This document shows, one piece after another, positions 44,631 through 53,883 of a DNA stretch of 64,000 nucleotides. The translations under genes were made by a program, and so were the position numbers. Every line of letters begins with the position of its first letter. Positions within the stretch are counted from its first letter, which is position 1. The notes beneath the pieces are model-generated. The model did not search any database. It saw only the letters and a list, made by a program, of their open reading frames with translations, and was not told where the DNA came from. This stretch comes from Bin80 sp965208025. GTDB taxonomy: Bacteria; Bacteroidota; Rhodothermia; Rhodothermales; Bin80. The stretch is from assembly GCA_965208025.1 (NCBI GenBank), contig OZ242302.1, positions 3,348,001-3,412,000 on the forward strand, in the 5' to 3' direction.

Positions 44631-45370
44631 ATGAGAGTTAGAACATTTCTCAAACAACAATTCCGCCGACTTGGGTTGGAGGTGAACCGTTTTAATGCAG
44701 TTGGATCGTTCACCGCGAGACGTCAACTCTTGCTAACACGAGCCAACGTTGACTTGGTCTTGGATGTTGGTGCGAGTGATGGTGGATTTGCGCTTGAACT
44801 CAGAGCAGCAGGATACCGTGGACGCATCGTGTCCTTTGAACCCCTCGAGACCCCTTTCAGATCATTACTTGCAAAAGCTGAACAGGATATGAATTGGGAG
44901 GCGTTTTCGTATGGATTGGGAAAAAAAGGAGGGCAGGCTACGATGAATGTGGCTCGGGACGATAAGTGTAGTTCTTTTCTTGATCCTTTGAAGCGACAGA
45001 CTAAAGTCTATTCAGGTGCTGAAATATCTTCGTCCGTTACTGTTGAAATGCAATGCCTGCGTGATCTATATGGGAAAACGTTTAATGCAGGGGATCAAAC
45101 ATTCTTAAAAATTGATGCCCAAGGATATGAAGGGCAGGTACTTGAAGGAGCTGGCGATATACTCCGAGATATGAAGATATGATTGGTATTCAACTTGAGT
45201 TATCTCTGGTTCCACTATATGATGGTGGAAGCAGTTTCTCAAAACTAATTCAAGAGTTAGAATATCATCATTTCCTGCCCGCAATATTGGAACCAGTATT
45301 TATTGATCCTGAACTGGAACAGACATTACAGGTCGATGCGGTTTTTTTCCGTAAGGACTTCCTATGCTGA
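44631..45370 (+). pseudogene. FkbM family methyltransferase, frameshifted
   Basis: The first part (44631-45182, 183 residues) is the FkbM core: DLVLDVGASDGGFALELRAAGY (SAM loop, about 42-63), GRIVSFEPLE, CLRDLYGK and FLKIDAQGYEGQVLEGA. It stops at TGA 45180-45182. The rest continues in another frame from 45179 (IGIQLELSLVPLYDGGSSF then LQVDAVFFRKDF), which matches the family C-terminus. Together they give about 246 residues, the usual FkbM length. A one-base deletion (or two-base insertion) near 45178 is the simplest explanation. FkbM enzymes O-methylate sugars or secondary metabolites; no partner gene is adjacent. Translational coupling at the ATGA overlap is possible but less likely. Confidence 0.75.
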
Positions 45371-45592
45371 GGGTATATAAGAAAATCCCAGATGTGGATG
45401 ACAAATATGGAGATACATTCCCACAATCCAGCATTTCAGTAGGTCAGGTTCACCATTTGGCCACACCATTTAGTGGCAGATTCGAGAAAATCCGTTTTAC
45501 GAAATTTTAAAGTTGGAGAAGTTCTCTGGGTCTCACTGGTTAGCTGTGGTATCGAATCATTCCATGAAGGAAATGCGATTTATCCCACGTAA

Positions 45593-46783
45593 TCACTCCA
45601 CAGGTGCTCGTTTGTGAGGAGGATCATAAAATCTTGGCTCCACAATCTTTGCATCCACACAGTGGCGGGAATGACCTATCGGGAGTTCAATTTGAACCTT
45701 TTTAGACGAATAGGAAGATTTAATCGTGGCAAGGGCAATGTATTTTTTCAATACTGGAGACCATGATCCACTCGGTGCATAGCCCACCTGATGCTTGCGG
45801 GTTGAGTCTTGATAAAGCGGTAGAGACATTGGCCATGCTTCCGCACCAATGGAAGGCGAAAGTCCCTTTGACTCATAGAGACATTTGGTCTGCGACCAGT
45901 CTATCTCTAATCCCACCAGAGAGTACGTCGATTGTTTAATCATCTGTAGAGATGATTGGCCTGTAAACGGACCATGATCAAGATGAACCAACCATCCAAG
46001 ACCAAGATCATATGGAGTGGATCTCTGTTCGCTCGAGGATACCACAGATGCATTATGAAAGTCAATGCCCTGACATAAGAGACCAGCCTCAATCCTGCAA
46101 ATATCCATGGCTTTCAGCCCAGCAGCCGTGATCGAAAATTCAGCACCTGCATCCATCAGCGCATCCCAAATTTTGAGGGCATGATCACTTGAACACCAAA
46201 TTTCGTAGCCCAGATCTCCTGTAAACCCGCTTCGTGAGATCCATATTTCTGAACCATTCACGCTGACTAAATCGGCTCCAAAGTATTTGAGAGTTCGGAT
46301 CGTATCAACTCCTGCACTGGAAAGTATTTTCGCAGAAGCTGGCCCCTGGAGTGATAAACCGGCGATCGATTTTGTCTCGTCTGTAATCGTGACATTCAGA
46401 TTACCTTTGTGCGTAGTGATCCACTGAAAGGTAGGCTCCTTGCAGGTCAAAAAATAGGTGTCAGGTCCTTGTCGCATGATCGTGCCGTCTCCAAGCACGA
46501 AACCATCCGGATCACACCACAGAACATACGCAAGTTGATTTTCTCTGAGCCGCGCGAGATTGCGAGTAACGATCTGATCCAGAAGAGACAGACTATCGGG
46601 ACCAGAAATCAATATTTTGAACAGTGGAGAGATATCAATCAAGCCTGCAGCGGTACGGATGGCTTGATATTCAATTTCGGGTTTGAGTTCATAGGACTGG
46701 GGGGCATAATTTTCTGACCACCGCGTCCAATCCATGCTCTTGCAAAGAGGTAACTGCCTCGAATAAAATGGGGTAGGTAACAT
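45593..46783 (-). CDS. GcvT-like aminomethyltransferase family protein
   Basis: A 396-residue folate-dependent protein of the GcvT/DmdA/YgfZ superfamily. AGLIDISPLFKILISGPDS lies near 50-68, and YLTCKEPTFQ-type and ISRSGFTGDLGYEIW segments follow, the latter a typical GcvT block. AAGLKAMDICRIEAGLL follows with the conserved Asp/Arg pair. The C-terminal domain ends with the GYAPSGSWSPVLKKYIALA strand set found in GcvT. It lacks neighbouring glycine-cleavage genes, so it may be a demethylase or aminomethyltransferase for another methylated compound. The start could also be the Met at residue 17 (46735), which fits family alignments (MDWTRWSENYA). Confidence 0.82.
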   Translation of the reverse strand: MLPTPFYSRQLPLCKSMDWTRWSENYAPQSYELKPEIEYQAIRTAAGLIDISPLFKILISGPDSLSLLDQIVTRNLARLRENQLAYVLWCDPDGFVLGDGTIMRQGPDTYFLTCKEPTFQWITTHKGNLNVTITDETKSIAGLSLQGPASAKILSSAGVDTIRTLKYFGADLVSVNGSEIWISRSGFTGDLGYEIWCSSDHALKIWDALMDAGAEFSITAAGLKAMDICRIEAGLLCQGIDFHNASVVSSSEQRSTPYDLGLGWLVHLDHGPFTGQSSLQMIKQSTYSLVGLEIDWSQTKCLYESKGLSPSIGAEAWPMSLPLYQDSTRKHQVGYAPSGSWSPVLKKYIALATIKSSYSSKKVQIELPIGHSRHCVDAKIVEPRFYDPPHKRAPVE

Positions 46784-47267
46784 ACTACGAAAGTGTAATC
46801 AAATAACATCTATCAAAAATTAATTAGGCTACTTGTCTTTGTTGTTTTCAACCACGATGACGCTTGCCAAGAACCGACGGTTAACGGTGCTTAAACCGGA
46901 TTGTCTACGATTAATTATGAAGAATTAGATAGATTTTGGCAAAGATACCATAAAATTCCGAGAGACACGGAAAAGTAAAGGTTGCGTATAACTAATTCTT
47001 AGTCTACAATGAGTAAAAAGAGTCGGCAGTACTGCCATTGCATCCAACTATCCATCGTAGCAGAGACCATGTTAACGTCAAATAAGTGTCCGACGAGATC
47101 TTCGTGAACGTATCTTCGCGATTCCTGAGGATCAAGTCAGGAGGGTAGTTCGTTTTTGGTGATGATCTAACGATTTAGGGTGGTGTTAGGACGGATGTAA
47201 TCATGCGTCACTTTTGAAAACAGGAATCTTAAATTCGGTGAAAAATTGGACATTCTAACGTGGGTTC
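46784..47267. other. Intergenic region between GcvT-like gene and galK
   Basis: About 480 bp, A/T-rich, no gene recognised. It is divergent on both sides, so promoters for both genes are expected here. Confidence 0.4.
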
Positions 47268-48422
47268 ATGTGTACATCCAAACGAGAACTGGCGGCAAGA
47301 GAAGCATTCCGCCGATGGAGAAAAAATGACGACCGTTGCCTTCTGGCACGAGCGCCAGGAAGAATTAACATAATTGGAGACCATACAGATTACAACGACG
47401 GCCTCGTACTTCCTATGATTCTGGATCGTGCAATTTATGTGGTTGCACGTCCGAGCCCGACATCATCGTATCATCTTCGATCCGAAAATTTCCAAGAGCA
47501 GATTTCATTTCATCCTGGAGAATGGCCAAATGTGCCCCACGCCCACTGGGCATCCTATATGCTTGGCATGTTGAAAGAACTTCCCCCTCCAGCCCCACTG
47601 GAAATGCTGGTTATGGGAGATGTACCCATGGGGGCAGGGCTTGGCTCGTCTGCCGCGTTAGAAATGGCAATCGGAATGGCATTGGAGCAACTTCGGGGTA
47701 TCCCAATCCCTGCGCTTGACCTTGCGCGAATCGGTCAAATCGTGGAACACCAATATGCAAGCGTGCAGTGCGGAATCATGGATCAGATTGTCTCACGAGT
47801 GGGACGCCAAGGTCAAGCACTTTATCTGGATTGCCAAACGCTGCAATGGGAACATGTACCATTCCAGAACGAAGATGTCCAGTTCCTCGTCATGGATAGC
47901 AATGTAAAAAGACATCTCTCAAACTCCATGTATAATGAACGGTATATTGAGTGTCAGACTGCGCTGGAAAATCTGACTGCCTTGGATCCAGACCTTACGT
48001 CTCTTCGTCATATACAGTCCCACCACGTTAGACATCTTCAAAACTCTACATACCGACGCAGATTGAAGCATGTAATGAACGAGAACGATCGAGTTCGTCA
48101 AGCACCCTCCGCCATTGCTGATTCAGATTGGATTCAGTTAGGGAGATTGATGAATGAGTCTCATCTCAGTCTGAGAGATGATTATGAGGTGAGTTGCGAA
48201 GAGTTGGATCTGATCGTGTCGCATACGCAATCCCAGCCAGGAGGACTGGGCGCACGGATGATGGGTGGAGGTTTTGGCGGTTGTTCCGTCAGTCTGGTGC
48301 ACAAAGAAAATGCGCAAACAGTAGCTCATTCTATTGCGGAGATTTTTGAGGAAAGGTATCATCATCAGCTAAAGTACTATATGCTCAACTCTGGAATTGA
48401 AGCGTGTGTCCAGTGGGGATAG
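47268..48422 (+). CDS. galK: Galactokinase
   Basis: A 384-residue GHMP kinase that phosphorylates galactose in the Leloir pathway. The galactokinase signature is APGRINIIGDHTDYNDGLVLP-like at about 28-48; the usual Glu is Asp in GDHTDYN. The ATP loop is MGAGLGSSAALEMA near 125-138, VQCGIMDQIVSRVG near 166 includes the catalytic Asp, and GGGFGGCSVSLV near 339 is the third motif. All are intact. No galT or galE is adjacent, so it is a lone gene here. The GDHTDYN variant is a small departure from GEHTDYN. Confidence 0.92.
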   Translation: MCTSKRELAAREAFRRWRKNDDRCLLARAPGRINIIGDHTDYNDGLVLPMILDRAIYVVARPSPTSSYHLRSENFQEQISFHPGEWPNVPHAHWASYMLGMLKELPPPAPLEMLVMGDVPMGAGLGSSAALEMAIGMALEQLRGIPIPALDLARIGQIVEHQYASVQCGIMDQIVSRVGRQGQALYLDCQTLQWEHVPFQNEDVQFLVMDSNVKRHLSNSMYNERYIECQTALENLTALDPDLTSLRHIQSHHVRHLQNSTYRRRLKHVMNENDRVRQAPSAIADSDWIQLGRLMNESHLSLRDDYEVSCEELDLIVSHTQSQPGGLGARMMGGGFGGCSVSLVHKENAQTVAHSIAEIFEERYHHQLKYYMLNSGIEACVQWG

Positions 48423-48895
48423 AGCGTTCGGGATGAAAGGAATTCCCCAAAGGTGGTACAAAGAGCTGATGTGATGAATCAAAATAATTTTCGATTTGTA
48501 GCCAAATGTATACCACTAGATTTATTTCCTGACGCTACAGACTATTTCGAGATCTACTATGGTAGCTTAGTGGGATATGAAACGTATTTGTAGAGTATAC
48601 TATTCAGAGTTGGAACATCCAGCTATGGCAGTTCAACAACGAGTTGGAGATATAGCAGGCATGAACTTATGAACCAGTGCGCTCCCATAGTCTAATTTAC
48701 GCCAGACAGACTCCACAGATTCTCAGATGGTGGAATACTGCCCCATGACTTGTGCCCGAAAGTATTCATCATGCGGACGATTAGAAGTATGGCCGACCTT
48801 TGTTTAGAACGTAATCCTGCAAGAGTCGCAATAGGTGTTACCTTTACAATTTCTATGCAATTAAGACCAAGATCAGGAGAATTGAGTGATTGCAG
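48423..48895. other. Intergenic region upstream of the kinase-M23-aminotransferase fusion
   Basis: About 470 bp without a supported gene. An 80-codon minus-strand frame (48692-48931) overlaps the start of the fusion gene and lacks recognisable motifs. AGGAGA at 48875-48880 is a rare Shine-Dalgarno-like site; its spacing is 9 nt to an in-frame TTG at 48890 and 15 nt to the ATG at 48896. Confidence 0.4.
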
Positions 48896-51800
48896 ATGAT
48901 TGAACAGGTCGCGCCAATCTTTTCGGCTCATGAAGCTAAGTCCTTAGCTGCGAAGTATTTCGGGCAGTATGGACAAGTGACGGAATTACCCAGCCATATT
49001 GATCAAAATTTTCGGGTTGAAACGAGCCGTGATTCATATGTTTTGAAGGTTGCAAATTCAGCCGCAGACGAGAGCTATGTGGACCTTCAATTGGCGATCT
49101 TAACCTATCTCCAGAAAACCGATTTGGGACAGAAATTCCCCCCTGTCATTCTGACTGTGGATGGGCATCAGAAGGTCAATGTTTCAGGGGTAAATGGTGA
49201 GAATCATCAGATATGGATGGTCAAATGGCTTGCAGGACGGCCCCTTGCCACCGTCAATCCTGTCCTGAGTCCACTTCTTCAAGATTTTGGACGTTTTCTT
49301 GGCTCACTAACTCAAACGCTTGAAGGATTTTCACACCCATTCGCTTATCGCAGTTATGTCTGGGATATTCGTAGAGCAACCCGGTTGGTTGAGTACTTGG
49401 ATTACATTGTAGAGTCCGAAAAACAAGAACTTGTCTCCAATACTTTGGAGACCTTTGATGCAGAAATTTTGCCAAAATTAGACCAATTGCGAACAAGTAT
49501 CATCCATCATGATGCCAATGATCACAATGTCATTGTTCAAGGCACAGGTTATCAATCCAGCATTCGAGGTCTCATTGATTTTGGTGATGCGCTCCATACA
49601 GCTACCATAGTTGAAATCGCCATCGCTGTCGCCTATGTGATGATGGGGAGGTCCGATCCAGTCGGAGCTGCGGCGGAGGTCATCAAAGGATATCATCAAG
49701 TATACCCGCTGGAAGAATCAGAGATCTCCGTATTGTATGGATTAATTCTTGCACGAATTTGCAGCAGTGTGTTGGTTTCGGCTTACAGGGGAGAGCGTGA
49801 GCCAAAGAATGAATATGTTCGTGTGTCCGAGCAGGGCGCATGGAATTTGCTTATGCATCTGTCAACAGAGTCCGCTTCATTGGCAGAGTATCGGTGGAGG
49901 TCAGCCTGTGAGATAGAACCCTACCCAAAGAACAAGCGCTTAGTCAAAAAGCTAAGTGAATCTAGATTTGCACCTGTCATGCAGCCCGACCTGCGCGCCA
50001 AAGCTCCCTTGGTGTTAGATTTGAGTGTCAGCAGTTCGCTGGTTGGGCCTCCAGATCAGAAACCAGATCCAGAGAAAGCCTCCAAAGCGTGGTTCAGAAG
50101 GATTCAACGGGCTGGAGCAGAGATCGGGATCGGAAGATATAATGAGGCGAGGATCGTCTACACCGCAGATCACTATCAGTCCACAAATAATGAATTTGAT
50201 GAGAGGCGGACGATTCATTTAGGGATTGATTTGTTTAAAGAAGCACAAACCCCGATCTATGCCCCCGCAACAGGCAGCGTGTATGTTCTGGAATTCAGCA
50301 ATCATCCAATGGATTTTGGAGGGCTGATCATTTTGAAACATCAGATGGACGATGAGACATTTTATACCCTCTATGGCCATCTAAGTCAAGATTCAGTCCA
50401 TAGTCTGCAATTAGGCCAGAAAATCAGTAAGGGACAACCGTTTGCCTACTTGGGGACACCGAAGGAAAATGGTGGGTGGATTCCACATTTGCATTTTCAG
50501 GTGATCGCTGATCTGTTGGATCAATCAGCTTCGTTTTGGGGGGTAGCTCCTGCGAGCCAGAGGGATGTGTGGCTTTCAATATGCCCAGATCCCAATCTTA
50601 TTCTTGGAATTCAAGATGATTCTCTTGCCTCCTCAAAACCCTCATCGGACACCATTCGCTCCCGGCGTAAAGATTGCATTGGTGGAAATCTCACGCTATC
50701 CTATCAAACCCCTTTACACATTGTACGAGGGTATCGTCAATATCTGTACGACGAAACCGGCCGTGAATTTTTAGATGCCGTCAATAATGTGCCTCATGTA
50801 GGGCATAGTCATCCAAAAGTTAATGCCGCTGCCATTCGGCAGATGCAAGTTCTCAATACCAATACGCGTTACCTACACCAAACCCTCGTAGACTATGCAG
50901 AGCGTCTAGCCGCGACAATGCCGGATCCACTCAGCATATGTTATTTTGTGAATTCAGGGAGTGAAGCCAACGATTTAGCGTTACGACTGGCATATGCACA
51001 CACTAGACGAAAAGATATGATCGTGTTGGATGGAGCGTATCATGGCCATCTGAGCTCGCTAATCTCTATCAGTCCATATAAATTTAACGGCCCGGGTGGT
51101 ACAGGTGCGCCTTCTAATGTTCACCTTGCTCCAGTTCCAGATGTGTATCGGGGGGCATACCGTGACGATGATGCAGGACGTCAGTATGCCAATGCACTCA
51201 AATCCATTGTAGAACCAGTCTCTGAGAAAGTTGCAGCGTTCATTTGTGAATCCTTGATTGGTTGCGGAGGACAGATTGAACTCCCAACAGGATATCTAAG
51301 AAGCGTATATGACTATGTGCGCTCAGTGGGAGCAGTCTGCATTGCCGATGAAGTCCAGATCGGGTTCGGACGAGTTGGGCATGAATTCTGGGGATTTGAA
51401 ACGCAACAGGTAATCCCGGATATTGTTGTTCTCGGCAAACCAATGGGCAACGGACACCCCTTGGCAGGCGTAGTGACACGTCCCGAGATTGCTCAGTCCT
51501 TTGATAACGGGATGGAGTTTTTCAGCACCTTCGGCGGGAATCCCGTTTCTTGTATGGTGGGCATGGCGGTACTGGATGTCATTGAATCAGAAAAATTGCA
51601 AGAAAATGCACGCATTACAGGTAGCTTGCTCAAACAACTTCTTACTACACTGAAAAATGAACATCCGATCATGGGAGATGTGCGCGGACAAGGATTATTT
51701 TTGGGCGTTGAACTGGTTCGGCACCCTGGAACACTGGAACCTGCCGATCGGGAAGCTGACTATATCATCAATCGTATGCGAGATCGGGGGATTCTTATTT

Positions 51801-51928
51801 CAACGGATGGTCCGCTTCATAATGTTCTCAAGATTAAGCCGCCGCTAGTGTTTAATGAGTCCAATGCAGTCCTGCTTACAGAAGTACTGGATTCCGTACT
51901 TCAAGAAGATGGCGCAAGGGTTAATTGA
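48896..51928 (+). CDS. Fusion: APH-type kinase + M23 peptidase-like domain + class III aminotransferase/phospho-lyase
   Basis: A 1010-residue three-domain protein. Residues about 10-300 are an aminoglycoside phosphotransferase-like kinase: IIHHDANDHNVIV near 200 (Brenner motif) and IDFGDALHT (DFG-type). Residues about 430-545 form an M23/LytM-like domain with His441 and Asp445 in HLGIDLF and His531/His533 in HLHFQ, so its zinc site is intact. Residues about 590-1005 are a PLP class III aminotransferase: NSGSEANDLALRLA, IADEVQIGFGRVG, and Lys848 in GKPMGNGHP, the signature of the AGXT2L ethanolamine-phosphate/phosphohydroxylysine phospho-lyase branch. A kinase and a phospho-lyase on one chain suggest phosphorylation of an amino alcohol and elimination of phosphate. 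The M23 domain between is unexplained. No signal peptide is seen. ATG 48896 was chosen; TTG 48890 is an alternative with a better ribosome-binding site. Confidence 0.88.
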   Translation: MIEQVAPIFSAHEAKSLAAKYFGQYGQVTELPSHIDQNFRVETSRDSYVLKVANSAADESYVDLQLAILTYLQKTDLGQKFPPVILTVDGHQKVNVSGVNGENHQIWMVKWLAGRPLATVNPVLSPLLQDFGRFLGSLTQTLEGFSHPFAYRSYVWDIRRATRLVEYLDYIVESEKQELVSNTLETFDAEILPKLDQLRTSIIHHDANDHNVIVQGTGYQSSIRGLIDFGDALHTATIVEIAIAVAYVMMGRSDPVGAAAEVIKGYHQVYPLEESEISVLYGLILARICSSVLVSAYRGEREPKNEYVRVSEQGAWNLLMHLSTESASLAEYRWRSACEIEPYPKNKRLVKKLSESRFAPVMQPDLRAKAPLVLDLSVSSSLVGPPDQKPDPEKASKAWFRRIQRAGAEIGIGRYNEARIVYTADHYQSTNNEFDERRTIHLGIDLFKEAQTPIYAPATGSVYVLEFSNHPMDFGGLIILKHQMDDETFYTLYGHLSQDSVHSLQLGQKISKGQPFAYLGTPKENGGWIPHLHFQVIADLLDQSASFWGVAPASQRDVWLSICPDPNLILGIQDDSLASSKPSSDTIRSRRKDCIGGNLTLSYQTPLHIVRGYRQYLYDETGREFLDAVNNVPHVGHSHPKVNAAAIRQMQVLNTNTRYLHQTLVDYAERLAATMPDPLSICYFVNSGSEANDLALRLAYAHTRRKDMIVLDGAYHGHLSSLISISPYKFNGPGGTGAPSNVHLAPVPDVYRGAYRDDDAGRQYANALKSIVEPVSEKVAAFICESLIGCGGQIELPTGYLRSVYDYVRSVGAVCIADEVQIGFGRVGHEFWGFETQQVIPDIVVLGKPMGNGHPLAGVVTRPEIAQSFDNGMEFFSTFGGNPVSCMVGMAVLDVIESEKLQENARITGSLLKQLLTTLKNEHPIMGDVRGQGLFLGVELVRHPGTLEPADREADYIINRMRDRGILISTDGPLHNVLKIKPPLVFNESNAVLLTEVLDSVLQEDGARVN

Positions 51929-52385
51929 CTGAGATCAGGATGACCTCAAAGATGAGGGTAGCATTCGGTGGAATTGTACCCCGGCCCTGACTGCCATAGG
52001 CGAGGTCTGGAGGCACGACCAGTTGACGTTCTCCATCCAGACTCATCCCAGCAATTCCGCGTTCCCAACCTGGAATCACAGCTCCGATTCCTAATCTGAA
52101 TAAGAATGGCTCTTCACGGGGATAGGAAGAATCAAAGAGAGTACTGTCTGTTAACCAGCCATGATAGTGTACACTCAGAATATCTCCATCCTTGACAGGC
52201 TCGCCAGTTCCCACCTTAAAGTCATAGTACTTCAAGCCTTCACCAAGATCAATATAACTCTCCTCCTTTACTTCGCGCGGAACAGGAATTTTAGCAGGAT
52301 CGGAGGGGATAGGCTCCTCCGATGGGGTAAGACAGGAAGAGCAGAGCAATACGACCAAAGCCGAAAAAAAGAGATCTCGGAGCAT
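51921..52385 (-). CDS. FKBP-type peptidyl-prolyl isomerase lipoprotein
   Basis: A 154-residue exported lipoprotein with signal LFFSALVVLLCSSC, the Cys being the lipobox. Residues 50-150 are an FKBP domain: YYDFKVGTGEPVKDGDILSVHY, GWLTDSTLFDSSYPREEPF, FRLGIGAVIPGWERGIAGM and VVPPDLAYGSQGRGTIPPNATLIFEV. All core FKBP residues are present. It catalyses prolyl isomerisation for protein folding at the outer membrane. Its stop lies inside the end of the fusion gene (8-bp convergent overlap). It is divergent from the aminopeptidase gene with 103 bp between. Confidence 0.94.
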   Translation of the reverse strand: MLRDLFFSALVVLLCSSCLTPSEEPIPSDPAKIPVPREVKEESYIDLGEGLKYYDFKVGTGEPVKDGDILSVHYHGWLTDSTLFDSSYPREEPFLFRLGIGAVIPGWERGIAGMSLDGERQLVVPPDLAYGSQGRGTIPPNATLIFEVILISVN

Positions 52386-52488
52386 ATTTCTGATTATACG
52401 GATATTTCTACCGCAAATGTGCTAAATTGTTTTGACAAGGTCCGCACATTTAACGTACAAGAAAGTTATTCAATAGAGCAGATATTAA

Positions 52489-53883
52489 ATGTTTGATGCG
52501 AACGTATATCGCGCACGTCGCGATCAATTGGTGAAATCCCTGAAAGGTGGAATCGTGCTCTTACCAGGGCATGATGAGAGTCCCATGAATTACAGGGAGA
52601 ATACATACCCATTCAGGCAGGACAGTACGTTCCTTTACTATTCAGGCCTGAGTCAGCCGAGGCTAAATCTGATCATAGATGTAGAACGTCAACGGACGAC
52701 ACTCTTTGGAAATCAACGTACGATTGACGATATCATTTGGGCTGGACATCAGCCAGATTTAATTGAATTAGGGGAACGTTCGGGGGTTGATCATATCTGC
52801 GAATCATTGGAATTCCCCGCTTTCCTGTCAAGGGCAAACGCTCAGAAGCGTGCGATACACTACTTACCTCCATACCGATCAGAGATTGGTTACCGTTTAG
52901 AAGGGCTGTTAGGGTTAAGTTTTGGACAGAGCTCGCATGATCACTCCGAAGTACTTGCGCGTGCCATTATTAGTCAGCGCTCCATAAAAGAAGACCGAGA
53001 AATTAAAGAAATTGAATCAGCACTTGAAATCACAAGAGAAATGTACAGGGTTGCGATGCAATCAGTTGAGCCAGGAAAATATGAGCGTCAGATTGCAGGG
53101 ATAGTAGAGGGAATTGCAATCAGTGGAGGGGGGCGACTTGCCTATCCATGTATTCTGACGAAGGAAGGACAGGTGCTCCATAACCATTCATACCACCGAT
53201 CCCTTGAGCCGGATGATCTTATCGTACAGGATTCTGGTGCGGCGACTCCCCGGGGATATGCCAGTGATATTACCCGAACCTATCCCGTTCAAGGTACCTT
53301 CTCAACTCGTCAGAGTGAGATTTATCAATCGGTGCTGGATTCATTGACTGTCGCAATCGCAGGGATTCGACCCGAGCATCCGTTTCGGGATATTCATGGG
53401 ATTGCGGCGCGTACCCTGACCGACCGTCTTCAGCAAATTGGGTTGATGCGGGGAGATCTTGAAGAATCCGTGGCTGCTGGTGCTCATGCACTTTTTTTTC
53501 CGCATGGATTGGGACATATGATGGGACTAGATGTTCATGACATGGAAAATCTTGGAGAAGATTTAGTCGGCTATGACGATCAAGTCCAACGGAGCGAGCA
53601 GTTTGGTCTCAGGTCCTTACGATTTGGTCGAGCACCTGCTCCAAGATTCGTACTGACGGTTGAGCCTGGATGCTATTTTATCGGCCCACTGATTGACCAG
53701 TGGCACAGTGAAAAACGTCATCAGGCATTCATTGACTACGAAAAGTTGTCCGCATGGAAAGATTTCGGGGGAGTACGAATTGAGGAGAACATTGTGGTCA
53801 CTCCCGAGGGATGTAGAATTTTAGGACCTCCAATTCCAAAGACGATTCAAGAAATTGAAGCAGCATGTAATGCTTCGTTATGA
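52489..53883 (+). CDS. pepP: Xaa-Pro aminopeptidase (M24B)
   Basis: A 464-residue metallopeptidase that removes N-terminal residues ahead of proline. Residues 1-140 form the AMP_N domain (LLPGHDESPMNYRENTYPFRQ, STFLYYSGL). The pita-bread domain has all five metal ligands: Asp in VQDSGAATPRG, Asp in YASDITRTYP, His in FFPHGLGHMMGLDVHD, Glu in LTVEPGCYF, and Glu in GVRIEENIVVT. Length and motif order are normal. It is convergent with mtaB, whose end overlaps by 6 bp. Confidence 0.93.
   Translation: MFDANVYRARRDQLVKSLKGGIVLLPGHDESPMNYRENTYPFRQDSTFLYYSGLSQPRLNLIIDVERQRTTLFGNQRTIDDIIWAGHQPDLIELGERSGVDHICESLEFPAFLSRANAQKRAIHYLPPYRSEIGYRLEGLLGLSFGQSSHDHSEVLARAIISQRSIKEDREIKEIESALEITREMYRVAMQSVEPGKYERQIAGIVEGIAISGGGRLAYPCILTKEGQVLHNHSYHRSLEPDDLIVQDSGAATPRGYASDITRTYPVQGTFSTRQSEIYQSVLDSLTVAIAGIRPEHPFRDIHGIAARTLTDRLQQIGLMRGDLEESVAAGAHALFFPHGLGHMMGLDVHDMENLGEDLVGYDDQVQRSEQFGLRSLRFGRAPAPRFVLTVEPGCYFIGPLIDQWHSEKRHQAFIDYEKLSAWKDFGGVRIEENIVVTPEGCRILGPPIPKTIQEIEAACNASL

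Noticed and set aside
45179..45370. Second FkbM piece as an independent gene
   Set aside because: It matches the C-terminus of FkbM and is too short alone; a frameshift explains it better.
45364..45510. 48-residue plus-strand frame after the FkbM gene
   Set aside because: Different frame from FkbM, no family features, and not distinguishable from chance.
48692..48931. 79-codon minus-strand frame before the triple fusion
   Set aside because: Overlaps the well-supported fusion start and has no recognisable features.
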